Assembly (NCBI GenBank): GCA_964397295.1
Contig: CAYNJG010000005.1
Coordinates: forward strand, 12,982-76,981
Source: CAYNJG01 sp964397295
GTDB lineage: Bacteria; Planctomycetota; Planctomycetia; Pirellulales; Pirellulaceae
Direction: 5' to 3'
Length of the DNA stretch: 64,000 nucleotides
The position numbers and the translations under genes are program-made. The notes beneath the pieces were generated by a model, which saw only the letters and a list, made by a program, of their open reading frames with translations, was not told the DNA's origin and made no database searches. Below are positions 9,111 through 17,316 of this stretch, piece after piece (the first letter of the stretch is position 1; each line of letters begins with the position of its first letter).

Positions 9111-9146
9111 GTCGCCCTTCGCTGTGACTGACTAGCGAAGGACGAC
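9111..9146 (-). terminator. Stem-loop between metalloprotease and LRR/discoidin genes
   Basis: GTCGCCCTTCGCT (9111-9123) pairs with AGCGAAGGACGAC (9134-9146) over 12 of 13 positions around a 10-base loop. It lies just past the metalloprotease stop on the transcribed strand. There is no run of U after it, so it may be a factor-dependent end or an mRNA-stabilising hairpin rather than a classic intrinsic terminator. Confidence 0.45.
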
Positions 9147-9174
9147 TTTGTCTGTCTGAGACTGCAAATTGAGT

Positions 9175-12171
9175 CTACTTTTCGTCTTTGGCGTTGTCCG
9201 GTTGGAAGAGCAGCATGAAGCCGCCTCCGCTACCACCGCCCAAGTCGTTGACGTTGTAGATGTAGTCCGCGTCGAGCGCTTTTTCGATGCGGGTTTTTGC
9301 ATCTTCCAAGTGAGCGAGCGAGTAATCGTCAAGTTTGCTTGGCGTCTTCAATGCCTTTTTGATCTTGCTGTTGATCTTCTTCAAGCGATGAACGGCCAAT
9401 GTTGGGATTGGCTTGTATGCCGCTGTGAATCCTGCACTTGGCAGTGTCAGGTCGATCAGGCGTTGCAAGTGCTCGCGTTGCAAGTTGCGACGTGTGCTCG
9501 AAAGCCATGGCTCGCGTACCGAACTCTTTTTCGGGGCGTCCTCCAGTTCGCTCCAAATCGAATCACTGACCGTACCTAGAAGTTCAGGCAAAGTTAGCGC
9601 ATCTTCATCGGTTGGCGTTCGTGCTTCGTTGTCATAAACCAAACGTAGTGTCATTGGGTTCATGAGCATGGTGAGCGTCGATGATTGAATGCCCATCACA
9701 CGATCGTGAACCGGGAAGTCAACATCGTCCAAAAATCGACTGTCTAGCCACTGATCGGTCGATAGGTGTCGAATCAATTCAGGTGTCAGACCGAATGCTT
9801 CGTCTTCGAATGCGTTTTCAAGAATCCATTCTAGTGCTTCGCGTTGCTGGTCCACGTCGATGACCGACAATGGGTCACGGGCGTTCTTGTCGCCCTTCTT
9901 GTCACGGTTGACGAACGTGCCACCGATCCAGTTCGACATCATGCTTAGCGAGCGAGTTTGCAGCGACAGGCTCATTTCGTAGCCTCGTCGTGCTTTCGAC
10001 CAGCTGTCGCCGTCTTTGACGAACTTGTCAAGCAAGTTCTCGCGGTGGAACTTGGCCAGCTTCATCTGATCCTTTGCGTAGTCGAGTGGTTGTTTGGTGA
10101 AGTCGTAGCGACGTGCCCGCGGATCTGGGCCGTACGTGTCTTCGTCGGTTCCGTAAACCAGTTCGGGCTCGGCAACGCGAGCTAGGATCTTGTCGAGCTT
10201 CTTAGATGAAGTGTAACCGTATTCGATTGCCCATCGGTCGTAAGGGCCGATGTCAGTCATCGTGTGTTCGCCTTCGATTTCACCGTCCTTCATCCGCATG
10301 TTGATCGGCAAATAGTCCATGACAGAACCTGAAATCGGTCCGTCGTTCGTTTCGCCAGCAGCGATCTCATCGATGGTGTAAATTGTCGAAGCTTTGAAGT
10401 TGTGACGAAGGCCAAGCGTGTGACCGACTTCGTGAGCGACAAGCTCCATCAACAATGGGCCAATGAATTCCTCTGGAATGCCATCAAGTTTTTGGCCATT
10501 TTTCTTGGCTGACTTTGCGTCACTCGCTTTTTCGTCATCCTTCTCGTCTTCTTTTTCATCGTCGTCGTCCTTCTCGTCGTCGTCGTCATCCTTGGCGTCT
10601 TGATCTTCGTCTTCGTCCTTCTCGTCGTCGTCATCCGTTTTTTTCGACTTGTCTGAGTCGGCTTCCTTGTCTTCTTCTTCTTCTTCGTCGTCGTCTAGCG
10701 CCGCGAGAATTTCAAGCGTCGATTGCATGACGTTCAGGTCGAAACCTTTTCCTTCGGCAGCCAAGCAAAGGCCATTCATCTGGCTTTGGCGATTCACGAG
10801 GCCATCGAATTCGTCGTCACCCAACACATTCGTTTTCAAGTTGGACATCGCGTGTCCGCCACGTGGTTGCATCATGAGTTGCTGACGTTCGATCATCATG
10901 CGCTGTCGCTCGGAAGGGTGCGCGAGTAACAAACGAGGGTCCCAGTTGGGATGCTGGTTCAGCCAAGCCAGCGTTTCTGGGCCGAAGCCTTCCATCGCAA
11001 CGCGTGGCAGAATCTCGTTGTATTGCATGTCGTAGTAGCGAATCCAACCGTCGGTCAGAATGATGTCTGCATCGAGGATCTGGCCCGTCATTGGGTTAAC
11101 GCGGCTTGGTCCAATCGCAGTTCCGACGTTGTTGTTCAGCCAACGTACAAAGTTGTAGCGTACGTCTTCGGGATCTTTCTCCATGTGATTCGGGAAAATC
11201 GATGGGTCCGAATCCTGTTGGTAAACAACGATCGCATCGCGGATGCCAACCCCTTCGAATGCTTTGTTCCAGAGCAAGATGCCTTTTTTGACCCAGTGGC
11301 GATATCGCTTGGGCGTCGTGTGTTCGATGTAGAATACGATCGGTTGCTTTGGCGGGCTGAGCTTCAGCTTTGGATCGGCTTTCTCAAGGTGCCAGCGATT
11401 GATGTAGCGGACTGTGGTGTCGTCTCGCTTGTACTTGCCGAGGTCGGTGAACGAAGTCGTGAAGTATCCAATTCGTTCGTCGGCCTTGCGTGGTTTGTAG
11501 CTGGGGGCGTTCGTGATTTTGCTGATTGAGTAGTGCAGTGTTTTCAACTGGCCACCCGACATAGCAACTTCAAAGCTAAGTTCAACGTTCCCAGGAAAAC
11601 TCTTCGCGGTTTTGATTTTCGAAAGTCGAGGATTCGCACCACGTGCACTACTGGGGAAGAAGCGGCTAGCTTGGCCCACAAGCAACGCGTCCATATCGAT
11701 CACTGGTGTTTTCGATGGCGAAAGGCAAACGATGGGGACGTCCAGCATGATGCGGTCAGTGAAGAGTCGCTTAACGGAGTCCTTCGATTCTTTCTCGCCC
11801 GATGATCGAACGGAAATGTTTGGCTCGACTAATGCGAGTCGCTTGTCGTAGCGACGCCATGTAACGTATCGCTCACCGCTTTGCAGACCGGCATACTGCT
11901 CGCCCGAGTTCACGGTGAGGGCGATGAAGTACTTGTCAGACGAATACGTACGTGGCAGCTCGGCCAACATCTGTCCGTCTTTGTCGCGTTTCCAAATCGT
12001 GAAAAGGCCTGCCTTGCCATCCATATTGCTGGTGACTTTGGTGTAGCCCTTGGTAACGGTGGCGAAATCCGGAAAGTCGGACTTCGGTTTCGCGGTTTGA
12101 GCGAAGCTTGTCGCTGCTAAACCGAGGAAGATTGGAAGGATCAAAAGAACGGAGCGAACCAAAAAACGCAT
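9175..12171 (-). CDS. Large secreted zinc metalloprotease (DUF5117/DUF4953 type) with polyacidic insert
   Basis: A 998-residue protein with a signal peptide (FLVRSVLLILPIFLGLAATSFAQ). The N-terminal half matches the DUF5117/DUF5118 region ('YFTTSFTDLGKYKRDDT', 'FYIEHTTPKRYRHWVKKGILLWNKAFE') and the rest the DUF4953 zinc-dependent peptidase. The active site is the metzincin-like 'HEVGHTLGLRH' near residue 579. Directly before it, about residues 490-553, lies a low-complexity tract of almost pure Asp, Glu and Lys, far more acidic than the rest and probably an unstructured calcium-binding or halophilic linker. The protein is likely periplasmic or secreted and degrades proteins or peptides; the substrate is unknown. 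The ATG at 12171 sits right at the signal peptide. The 280 bases upstream contain no other gene. Confidence 0.87.
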   Translation of the reverse strand: MRFLVRSVLLILPIFLGLAATSFAQTAKPKSDFPDFATVTKGYTKVTSNMDGKAGLFTIWKRDKDGQMLAELPRTYSSDKYFIALTVNSGEQYAGLQSGERYVTWRRYDKRLALVEPNISVRSSGEKESKDSVKRLFTDRIMLDVPIVCLSPSKTPVIDMDALLVGQASRFFPSSARGANPRLSKIKTAKSFPGNVELSFEVAMSGGQLKTLHYSISKITNAPSYKPRKADERIGYFTTSFTDLGKYKRDDTTVRYINRWHLEKADPKLKLSPPKQPIVFYIEHTTPKRYRHWVKKGILLWNKAFEGVGIRDAIVVYQQDSDPSIFPNHMEKDPEDVRYNFVRWLNNNVGTAIGPSRVNPMTGQILDADIILTDGWIRYYDMQYNEILPRVAMEGFGPETLAWLNQHPNWDPRLLLAHPSERQRMMIERQQLMMQPRGGHAMSNLKTNVLGDDEFDGLVNRQSQMNGLCLAAEGKGFDLNVMQSTLEILAALDDDEEEEEDKEADSDKSKKTDDDDEKDEDEDQDAKDDDDDEKDDDDEKEDEKDDEKASDAKSAKKNGQKLDGIPEEFIGPLLMELVAHEVGHTLGLRHNFKASTIYTIDEIAAGETNDGPISGSVMDYLPINMRMKDGEIEGEHTMTDIGPYDRWAIEYGYTSSKKLDKILARVAEPELVYGTDEDTYGPDPRARRYDFTKQPLDYAKDQMKLAKFHRENLLDKFVKDGDSWSKARRGYEMSLSLQTRSLSMMSNWIGGTFVNRDKKGDKNARDPLSVIDVDQQREALEWILENAFEDEAFGLTPELIRHLSTDQWLDSRFLDDVDFPVHDRVMGIQSSTLTMLMNPMTLRLVYDNEARTPTDEDALTLPELLGTVSDSIWSELEDAPKKSSVREPWLSSTRRNLQREHLQRLIDLTLPSAGFTAAYKPIPTLAVHRLKKINSKIKKALKTPSKLDDYSLAHLEDAKTRIEKALDADYIYNVNDLGGGSGGGFMLLFQPDNAKDEK

Positions 12172-12451
12172 TGGGTGTAACCTCTTCCAGGGCCGGCTGG
12201 CGATAATCCGTGGGTCAAATCTGGTGGGTCGGTCGGCTGCACGACGATCTTGCGTGAGTCATAGGACCGATGTGACTATTATACCCTTCTGGAGCGGGAG
12301 AAAAGGGTCAGATTCCTGAAAACGGGCCGTCTAAGGCTGTACAATCGTCGCATTGTGACGTATGCGACAGCGGTTGACACCGATTCGTCGAGTGCCGTTC
12401 GCTATTTGGGAGATCTTGATTGGGCAAGAGAGTTAGTCTCAGTTAATCAAA

Positions 12452-12745
12452 ATGAGTCGCGTTTCTACTTCCACAACCTGCAATCTTTGTCACCGTGAGC
12501 CAAAACGGGGGACGACCGAACATCATCTGATCCCACGATGTTGCCATTCGAATAAATGGTTCAAAAAACGATTTACACGCGAGCAAATGCAGGTGACGAT
12601 CTCGGTCTGTCGCCAATGTCATAGTGCGATTCACAAATTCGTACCGAAGAATAAAGATCTCGGCCGACACTACAACACGGTCGAAAAGCTGCTGGCGCAC
12701 GAGAGTATCGGGACCTTCGTTGAATGGGTGCGTAAGCAACGTTGA
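12452..12745 (+). CDS. Small HNH-endonuclease-fold protein
   Basis: The 97-residue product has a zinc-binding and HNH layout: 'CNLCHREP' near residue 10, 'TEHHLIPR' near residue 24, and 'CRQCHSAIH' near residue 52, followed by 'NTVEKLLAHESIGTFVEWVRKQ'. These match a widespread family of small stand-alone HNH proteins in bacteria whose cellular role is not established; nuclease activity is inferred only from the fold. There is no phage or transposon context, so it is probably a chromosomal house gene rather than a homing enzyme. No clear Shine-Dalgarno precedes the ATG at 12452. The 157 bases to the cytochrome gene contain nothing I recognise. Confidence 0.78.
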   Translation: MSRVSTSTTCNLCHREPKRGTTEHHLIPRCCHSNKWFKKRFTREQMQVTISVCRQCHSAIHKFVPKNKDLGRHYNTVEKLLAHESIGTFVEWVRKQR

Positions 12746-12902
12746 TTGATTGACATCATAGACAGAGTCTCGCGAGGCAAAACTGCTGGTGCCCTTGCCC
12801 AAAGCATCACTTCTCGTTTTCCGGTAAGATGTAAGATTCGCTCGTGGCGTAGAATTCGAACGTCGTGTGGCTTGAATATCTTAACTGTCCCACCGTTTCA
12901 GC

Positions 12903-15140
12903 ATGTTGAAGTACGCCACTATCGTTTTCGTTTTACTGCTTGCGCTGGGAGCATGCGCGGTATTTGCCGATTGGTGGATAGCTGTTCCCGAGGGAAAGAC
13001 CGCAAACTTCGTTGGTCGAGACACTTGTGCGGAGTGCCACGAGGCAGAACACGAGAAGTGGAAGAATTCGCACCATGACTTAGCGATGGACTTGGCGACG
13101 GACGAGTCGGTCGTTGGTGATTTCGAAAACACGACGCTTGAACATTACGGCGTGACGTCGACCATGTTCCGTAAAGATGGAAAGTACTTCATCAACACGG
13201 AGGGTCCCGATGGTGAGATGGCGGACTTTGAAGTGAAGTACGTCTTCGGCGTTGAGCCGCTGCAACAGTATATGGTCGAGTTTGATCGGGCTCCCAATCA
13301 GCCGGAGAACGAAGTGGCGAAAGTCCAGGTGCTGCGTGTTTCTTGGGATACGGAGAAGAAAGAGTGGTTCTATCTTTCGCCGCCGGACGTGGATGAAAAA
13401 CTCGCAGCTGACGACCAGATGCATTGGACTGGCGTCGCGCAGAACTGGAACCATATGTGCGCGAGCTGCCATTCGACCGGCTATCAGAAGAGCTTTGACG
13501 TGGCAACGAAGACCTATCATTCCACGTTTAGCGAAATTGATGTCAGTTGCGAGACTTGCCACGGTCCCGGCAGCACTCATGTCGAACTGGCTGAAGCGAA
13601 ATCACTTTTTTGGGATCGCAACGTTGGCTACGGCCTGAAACAGCTCAAAGGCGAAGACTCGCAGCCTCAAATCGAAACGTGTGCGCCCTGTCACTCGAGG
13701 CGAAGGACCGTGTATCCGGACGATCCACCAGGGCAAGATTTCTACGATTGTTTCGTGAACGAGTTGCTTACGCCCGAAACGTATTACTGCGACGGGCAAA
13801 TTCTGGACGAGGTTTATGTCTACGGTTCGTTCATCCAAAGCAAGATGTATCACAAGGGCGTACGATGCACCGATTGCCACGACCCGCATACGAACAAGTT
13901 GAAGTTCGAAGGCAACGCGTTATGCATTTCGTGCCACGAGGCGCATCCTGAAGGCAAATACAACACGCCTAGTCATCATCATCACGAGGTCGGTAGTGAG
14001 GGTGCTCAGTGCGTGAATTGTCACATGCCATCAACGCCCTACATGAATGTAGATTTCCGGCGCGATCACAGTTTGCGAATTCCACGTCCCGATCTGTCCG
14101 TGGATTTAGGCACGCCGAACGCTTGCACGAGTTGTCATCTAGAAATCAAAAACGTCGATGAAGAAAAACACGCTGCGTTGCCGCACTATGCCGCGTGGAT
14201 GAAGGAAGCCAAGGCGGGCGATGAGCAAGTGCTGGCGGAACTCGCACGCGTAGACAAATGGTCGGCAGACTTGTGCAACGAATGGTACCCAGGCAAGTAC
14301 GGCAAGAAGGATCACTTCGCATATACGCTCGCCCGTGCCTGGAATCGGGACGCCTCGTGTGCCGACGACCTTTACGATTTAGCGAGGCTACGAAAGTACC
14401 CATCCATCATTCGGGCCAGTGCGCTGATGCAGTTAGCTCAGCTTGCTCCGCAGAAAGCGATCGGACTGAGCGAAAGATTGATTGAAGAAGACGATCCGCA
14501 AATACGCACCACGGCAACAATGGTTATGGAGGGAGCTCCGCTGCGGACTCGTTTGGCGAAGGTCGGTCCACTACTCGAAGACGACTTGCGATCGGTTCGA
14601 ACGGAAGCTGCACGCGTGCTGGCCGACATTGGGCAAGGTGGACTTAGCGAATCCGATCGAGCAAAACGAGATGCTGCGCTGGAAGAATATCGCCGCGGCG
14701 TGGCCGATAACTCTGATCTTGCAATGTCGCATCTGGGGCTCGCGATTCTTTCCGAGCGTCAGAAGGATCTCGAACAAGCAGCCGCTCACTACCGCACGGC
14801 GATCGAAGTACAGCCAGATGTGACGGGCCCGAGATCCAACCTTGCCGAACTTTACTCTCGGTTGGCCGAAGCCAATCCTTCAAGTCCTCGCGCTAGTGAT
14901 GCGTTAGCCGAAATAAAACGATTGCGAGCGGAAGAGCTCAAGTTGTTCGAGCGTGATGTCAAGCTGTTACCGGATTCAGCGGTCACGCACTATCGATATG
15001 GCATCTCGCTTTACTTTTCCGGTGACCTTGATGGCGCAAAGGCGTCGTTAATTCGCGCTGTCGAGCTGGATCCTGGTCAACCTGCGTATCAGGAGATGCT
15101 CTCTGAGTTGATGAAATTGTTGCAAAGCCAGGGGCGATAG
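12903..15140 (+). CDS. Octahaem c-type cytochrome with C-terminal HEAT/TPR region
   Basis: A 745-residue exported protein with a single N-terminal hydrophobic signal/anchor (LKYATIVFVLLLALGACAVF). Eight CxxCH haem sites are visible: CAECH, CASCH, CETCH, CAPCH, CTDCH, CISCH, CVNCH and CTSCH, between about residues 42 and 413. The spacing and motifs such as 'GVRCTDCHDPHTNKLKFEGNALCISCH' fit the cytochrome c554/multihaem nitrite-reductase-related group. From about residue 470 the haem-free part has HEAT-like helices ('DDPQIRTTATMVM', 'RSVRTEAARVLADIG') and TPR units ('AAAHYRTAIEVQPD', 'AKASLIRAVELDPG'). It is probably a periplasmic electron carrier or redox enzyme docked to partners through the TPRs; the reaction is unknown. 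No catalytic lysine-type CxxCK site was seen. Confidence 0.85.
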   Translation: MLKYATIVFVLLLALGACAVFADWWIAVPEGKTANFVGRDTCAECHEAEHEKWKNSHHDLAMDLATDESVVGDFENTTLEHYGVTSTMFRKDGKYFINTEGPDGEMADFEVKYVFGVEPLQQYMVEFDRAPNQPENEVAKVQVLRVSWDTEKKEWFYLSPPDVDEKLAADDQMHWTGVAQNWNHMCASCHSTGYQKSFDVATKTYHSTFSEIDVSCETCHGPGSTHVELAEAKSLFWDRNVGYGLKQLKGEDSQPQIETCAPCHSRRRTVYPDDPPGQDFYDCFVNELLTPETYYCDGQILDEVYVYGSFIQSKMYHKGVRCTDCHDPHTNKLKFEGNALCISCHEAHPEGKYNTPSHHHHEVGSEGAQCVNCHMPSTPYMNVDFRRDHSLRIPRPDLSVDLGTPNACTSCHLEIKNVDEEKHAALPHYAAWMKEAKAGDEQVLAELARVDKWSADLCNEWYPGKYGKKDHFAYTLARAWNRDASCADDLYDLARLRKYPSIIRASALMQLAQLAPQKAIGLSERLIEEDDPQIRTTATMVMEGAPLRTRLAKVGPLLEDDLRSVRTEAARVLADIGQGGLSESDRAKRDAALEEYRRGVADNSDLAMSHLGLAILSERQKDLEQAAAHYRTAIEVQPDVTGPRSNLAELYSRLAEANPSSPRASDALAEIKRLRAEELKLFERDVKLLPDSAVTHYRYGISLYFSGDLDGAKASLIRAVELDPGQPAYQEMLSELMKLLQSQGR

Positions 15141-15184
15141 CGGTGTATCAACCGTTCTTAGCCGCAACCGGGATTTACGGCCCC

Positions 15185-15223
15185 TGCAAGGCTAGAATAC
15201 AGTAGCGGATCGCCGTCCTTGCA
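15185..15223 (+). promoter_or_regulatory. Inverted repeat in the leader of lepA
   Basis: TGCAAGG (15185-15191) pairs perfectly with CCTTGCA (15217-15223) across 25 bases, starting 62 bases before the lepA ATG. A TAGAAT hexamer (15193-15198) inside the loop could be a -10 element. This is a weak, purely structural call. Confidence 0.25.
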
Positions 15224-15246
15224 ATGAGAAGAAGCACTCGCTGAAT

Positions 15247-17097
15247 ATGTCTACTGTTTCGTCGTCAAAGAACGCTAATAAGAAACCGATTCCGGTCAAA
15301 AATATTCGGAACTTTTGCATCGTCGCTCACATCGATCATGGCAAAAGTACGCTGGCGGATCGGCTGCTGGAAGAAACCGGTACCGTGCAACGTCGCGAGC
15401 TGAAGGATCAGATGCTGGACGATATGGAGCTGGAGCGAGAGCGTGGTATCACGATCAAAGCTCGTTCGGTTGCCATGCGATACAAGACGGGTGGGCAAGA
15501 GTACGAACTGAATTTGATCGACACGCCCGGTCACGTCGACTTCCACTACGAAGTTTCCCGCTCGCTCACATGTTGCGAAGCGGCGTTGTTGCTGGCGGAT
15601 GCTTTCCAAGGTGTTGAAGCTCAAACCGTCGCCAATGGCTATGCCGCGATGGAGCACGATCTGCAAATCATTCCAGTGGTGAATAAGTGTGATCTAAAAA
15701 ACGCACGGCTGGACGAAGTGATCGAAGAGATGGAGCAGTCGCTGGCGATCGCAGGCGAAGATGTGATGCCTGTCAGCGCGAAGACGGGATTGGGCTGCAA
15801 GGATTTGCTCGACGCGATTGTTGAACGCTGTCCTCCGCCGGACGGTGATCCAGATCAACCGTTGCAAGCGATGATCTTCGATTCTCATTACGACAAGTTT
15901 CGTGGCACGATCATGTACGTGCGTCTAATGAATGGAACGGTCCGTAAAGGAGACAAGATCCAACTGGTGCGTGGTGACACGAAACATGAAGTGCTCGAGC
16001 TTGGGCAGTTCACGCCGACGCGAACAGCTTGCGAGTCATTAAAGGCGGGGCAAGTTGGCTATTTGATTTGCGGAATCAAGTCCATTGAGCTCGTGCATAT
16101 CGGCGACACCGTAACGATCACGGGCGATGGCGCCGCAGAGCCACTAGATGGTTACGAAGAGCCAAAACGCATGGTGTATTGCGGGCTGTTTCCAAGTGAC
16201 GGGCAAGACTTTGAAGAGCTGCGCGATGCGCTTAGCAAACTAAAGATTAACGACCCGAGTTTCGAGTTTGAGCCAGAGTCTAGCGAGGCGTTAGGCTTTG
16301 GTTTTCGCTGTGGCTTCCTTGGGCTGCTTCACATGGAAGTCGTGCAGCAACGACTCGAGCAAGAATCCGATGTCGATCTCGTCCAGACGGCGCCAAACGT
16401 CACGTACGAACTCGAACTACGCGGTGGCGAGACGATGATGATTCGCAAGCCGCAAGATGTGCCAGACTTAGGAAGCATCGAAGAATTTCGGCAGCCGATT
16501 GTGCGCGTGAGCTTGGTGCAACCGAACGATTACATCGGCGCGGTGATGAAGCTCTGCCAAGAGCGACGCGGCGTGCAGGTTCGGCAGGAAGTTCTTTCGC
16601 CAACTCGCATGATGCTGACGTACGACTTGCCACTCGCCGAAGTGATTTATGATTTGCACGACAAATTGAAAAGTGCAACGCGCGGTTACGGCACGATGGA
16701 CTATGAGTTGCTTGGCTATCAACCGGCGGATCTCGTTCGTATGGATATCTTGGTCAACAACAAGAAAGTTGATGCGTTGGCTGTGATTTGCGATCGGCGC
16801 GACGCTGATCGCCGCGGACGCGCCGTGGTGAAGAAGCTGAAAGAGGAAATCGATCGGCACATGTTCGAGGTTCCGATTCAAGCCGCTGTCGGGACTCGAA
16901 TCCTGGCTCGCGAAACGAAAGCTGCGATGCGAAAGAACGTCACGGCGAAGTGCTACGGCGGTGATATCTCTCGTAAGAAAAAACTGTGGGCGAAGCAGAA
17001 GGAAGGCAAGAAACGCATGAAGTCGATAGGTAATGTCGACATTCCACAGAAAGCGTTTATGGCAATTTTGGAAACCGGCGAAGAGAAGAAAAAGTAG
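15247..17097 (+). CDS. lepA: Elongation factor 4 (LepA) back-translocating GTPase
   Basis: The 616-residue product is a standard-length LepA. GTPase motifs are clear: the P-loop 'AHIDHGKSTLADRL', 'RGITIKARS' (switch I), 'DTPGHVDF' (G3) and 'NKCD' (G4). Domain II, the EF-G-like domains and the LepA-specific C-terminus follow, the last with 'AKCYGGDISRKKKLWAKQKEGKK' style residues and 'VDIPQKAFMA'. EF4 binds the ribosome and eases stalled or mistranslocated complexes, especially under ionic stress. A short 17-residue lysine/serine-rich extension precedes the conserved 'IRNFCIVAHIDHG' start, as in many planctomycete copies. It is monocistronic as far as can be seen, followed by a 219-base gap. 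Confidence 0.97.
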   Translation: MSTVSSSKNANKKPIPVKNIRNFCIVAHIDHGKSTLADRLLEETGTVQRRELKDQMLDDMELERERGITIKARSVAMRYKTGGQEYELNLIDTPGHVDFHYEVSRSLTCCEAALLLADAFQGVEAQTVANGYAAMEHDLQIIPVVNKCDLKNARLDEVIEEMEQSLAIAGEDVMPVSAKTGLGCKDLLDAIVERCPPPDGDPDQPLQAMIFDSHYDKFRGTIMYVRLMNGTVRKGDKIQLVRGDTKHEVLELGQFTPTRTACESLKAGQVGYLICGIKSIELVHIGDTVTITGDGAAEPLDGYEEPKRMVYCGLFPSDGQDFEELRDALSKLKINDPSFEFEPESSEALGFGFRCGFLGLLHMEVVQQRLEQESDVDLVQTAPNVTYELELRGGETMMIRKPQDVPDLGSIEEFRQPIVRVSLVQPNDYIGAVMKLCQERRGVQVRQEVLSPTRMMLTYDLPLAEVIYDLHDKLKSATRGYGTMDYELLGYQPADLVRMDILVNNKKVDALAVICDRRDADRRGRAVVKKLKEEIDRHMFEVPIQAAVGTRILARETKAAMRKNVTAKCYGGDISRKKKLWAKQKEGKKRMKSIGNVDIPQKAFMAILETGEEKKK

Positions 17098-17275
17098 TTG
17101 GGCCGATTGGCGTCCCACCAACGAATCCCAAACCGCACAATCGATCCACTGGGCATCCGAGGGCAGGGAAAGCGGTGTTTCAGGCGATTATCCTTATTTG
17201 CTGGCGTTAATTCCGCCGCAGAACCACGGTTTTTACGGATCCTAGACATAAGACTGTCAGATCCCGACCGCTGCC

Positions 17276-17281
17276 TATAAT
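17276..17281 (+). promoter_or_regulatory. Candidate -10 box upstream of the halogenase-like gene
   Basis: A perfect TATAAT lies 35 bases before the ATG at 17317, inside the 219-base gap after lepA. No convincing TTGACA-type -35 is seen at 16-18 bases, so this is a suggestive match only. Confidence 0.35.
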
Positions 17282-17316
17282 GGCATATCGATGGAAACGG
17301 TGTTTTGAGGATTGAA

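Noticed and set aside
10449..10730. Open frames on both strands over the acidic-repeat region, including a Thr/Lys-rich one
   Set aside because: They are shadow frames created by the GAC/GAA triplet bias of the metalloprotease polyacidic tract, with no initiation signal or family resemblance.
12746..13078. A 110-residue open frame overlapping the start of the cytochrome gene
   Set aside because: It runs in a different frame over the signal peptide and first haem site of the cytochrome and has no recognisable content.
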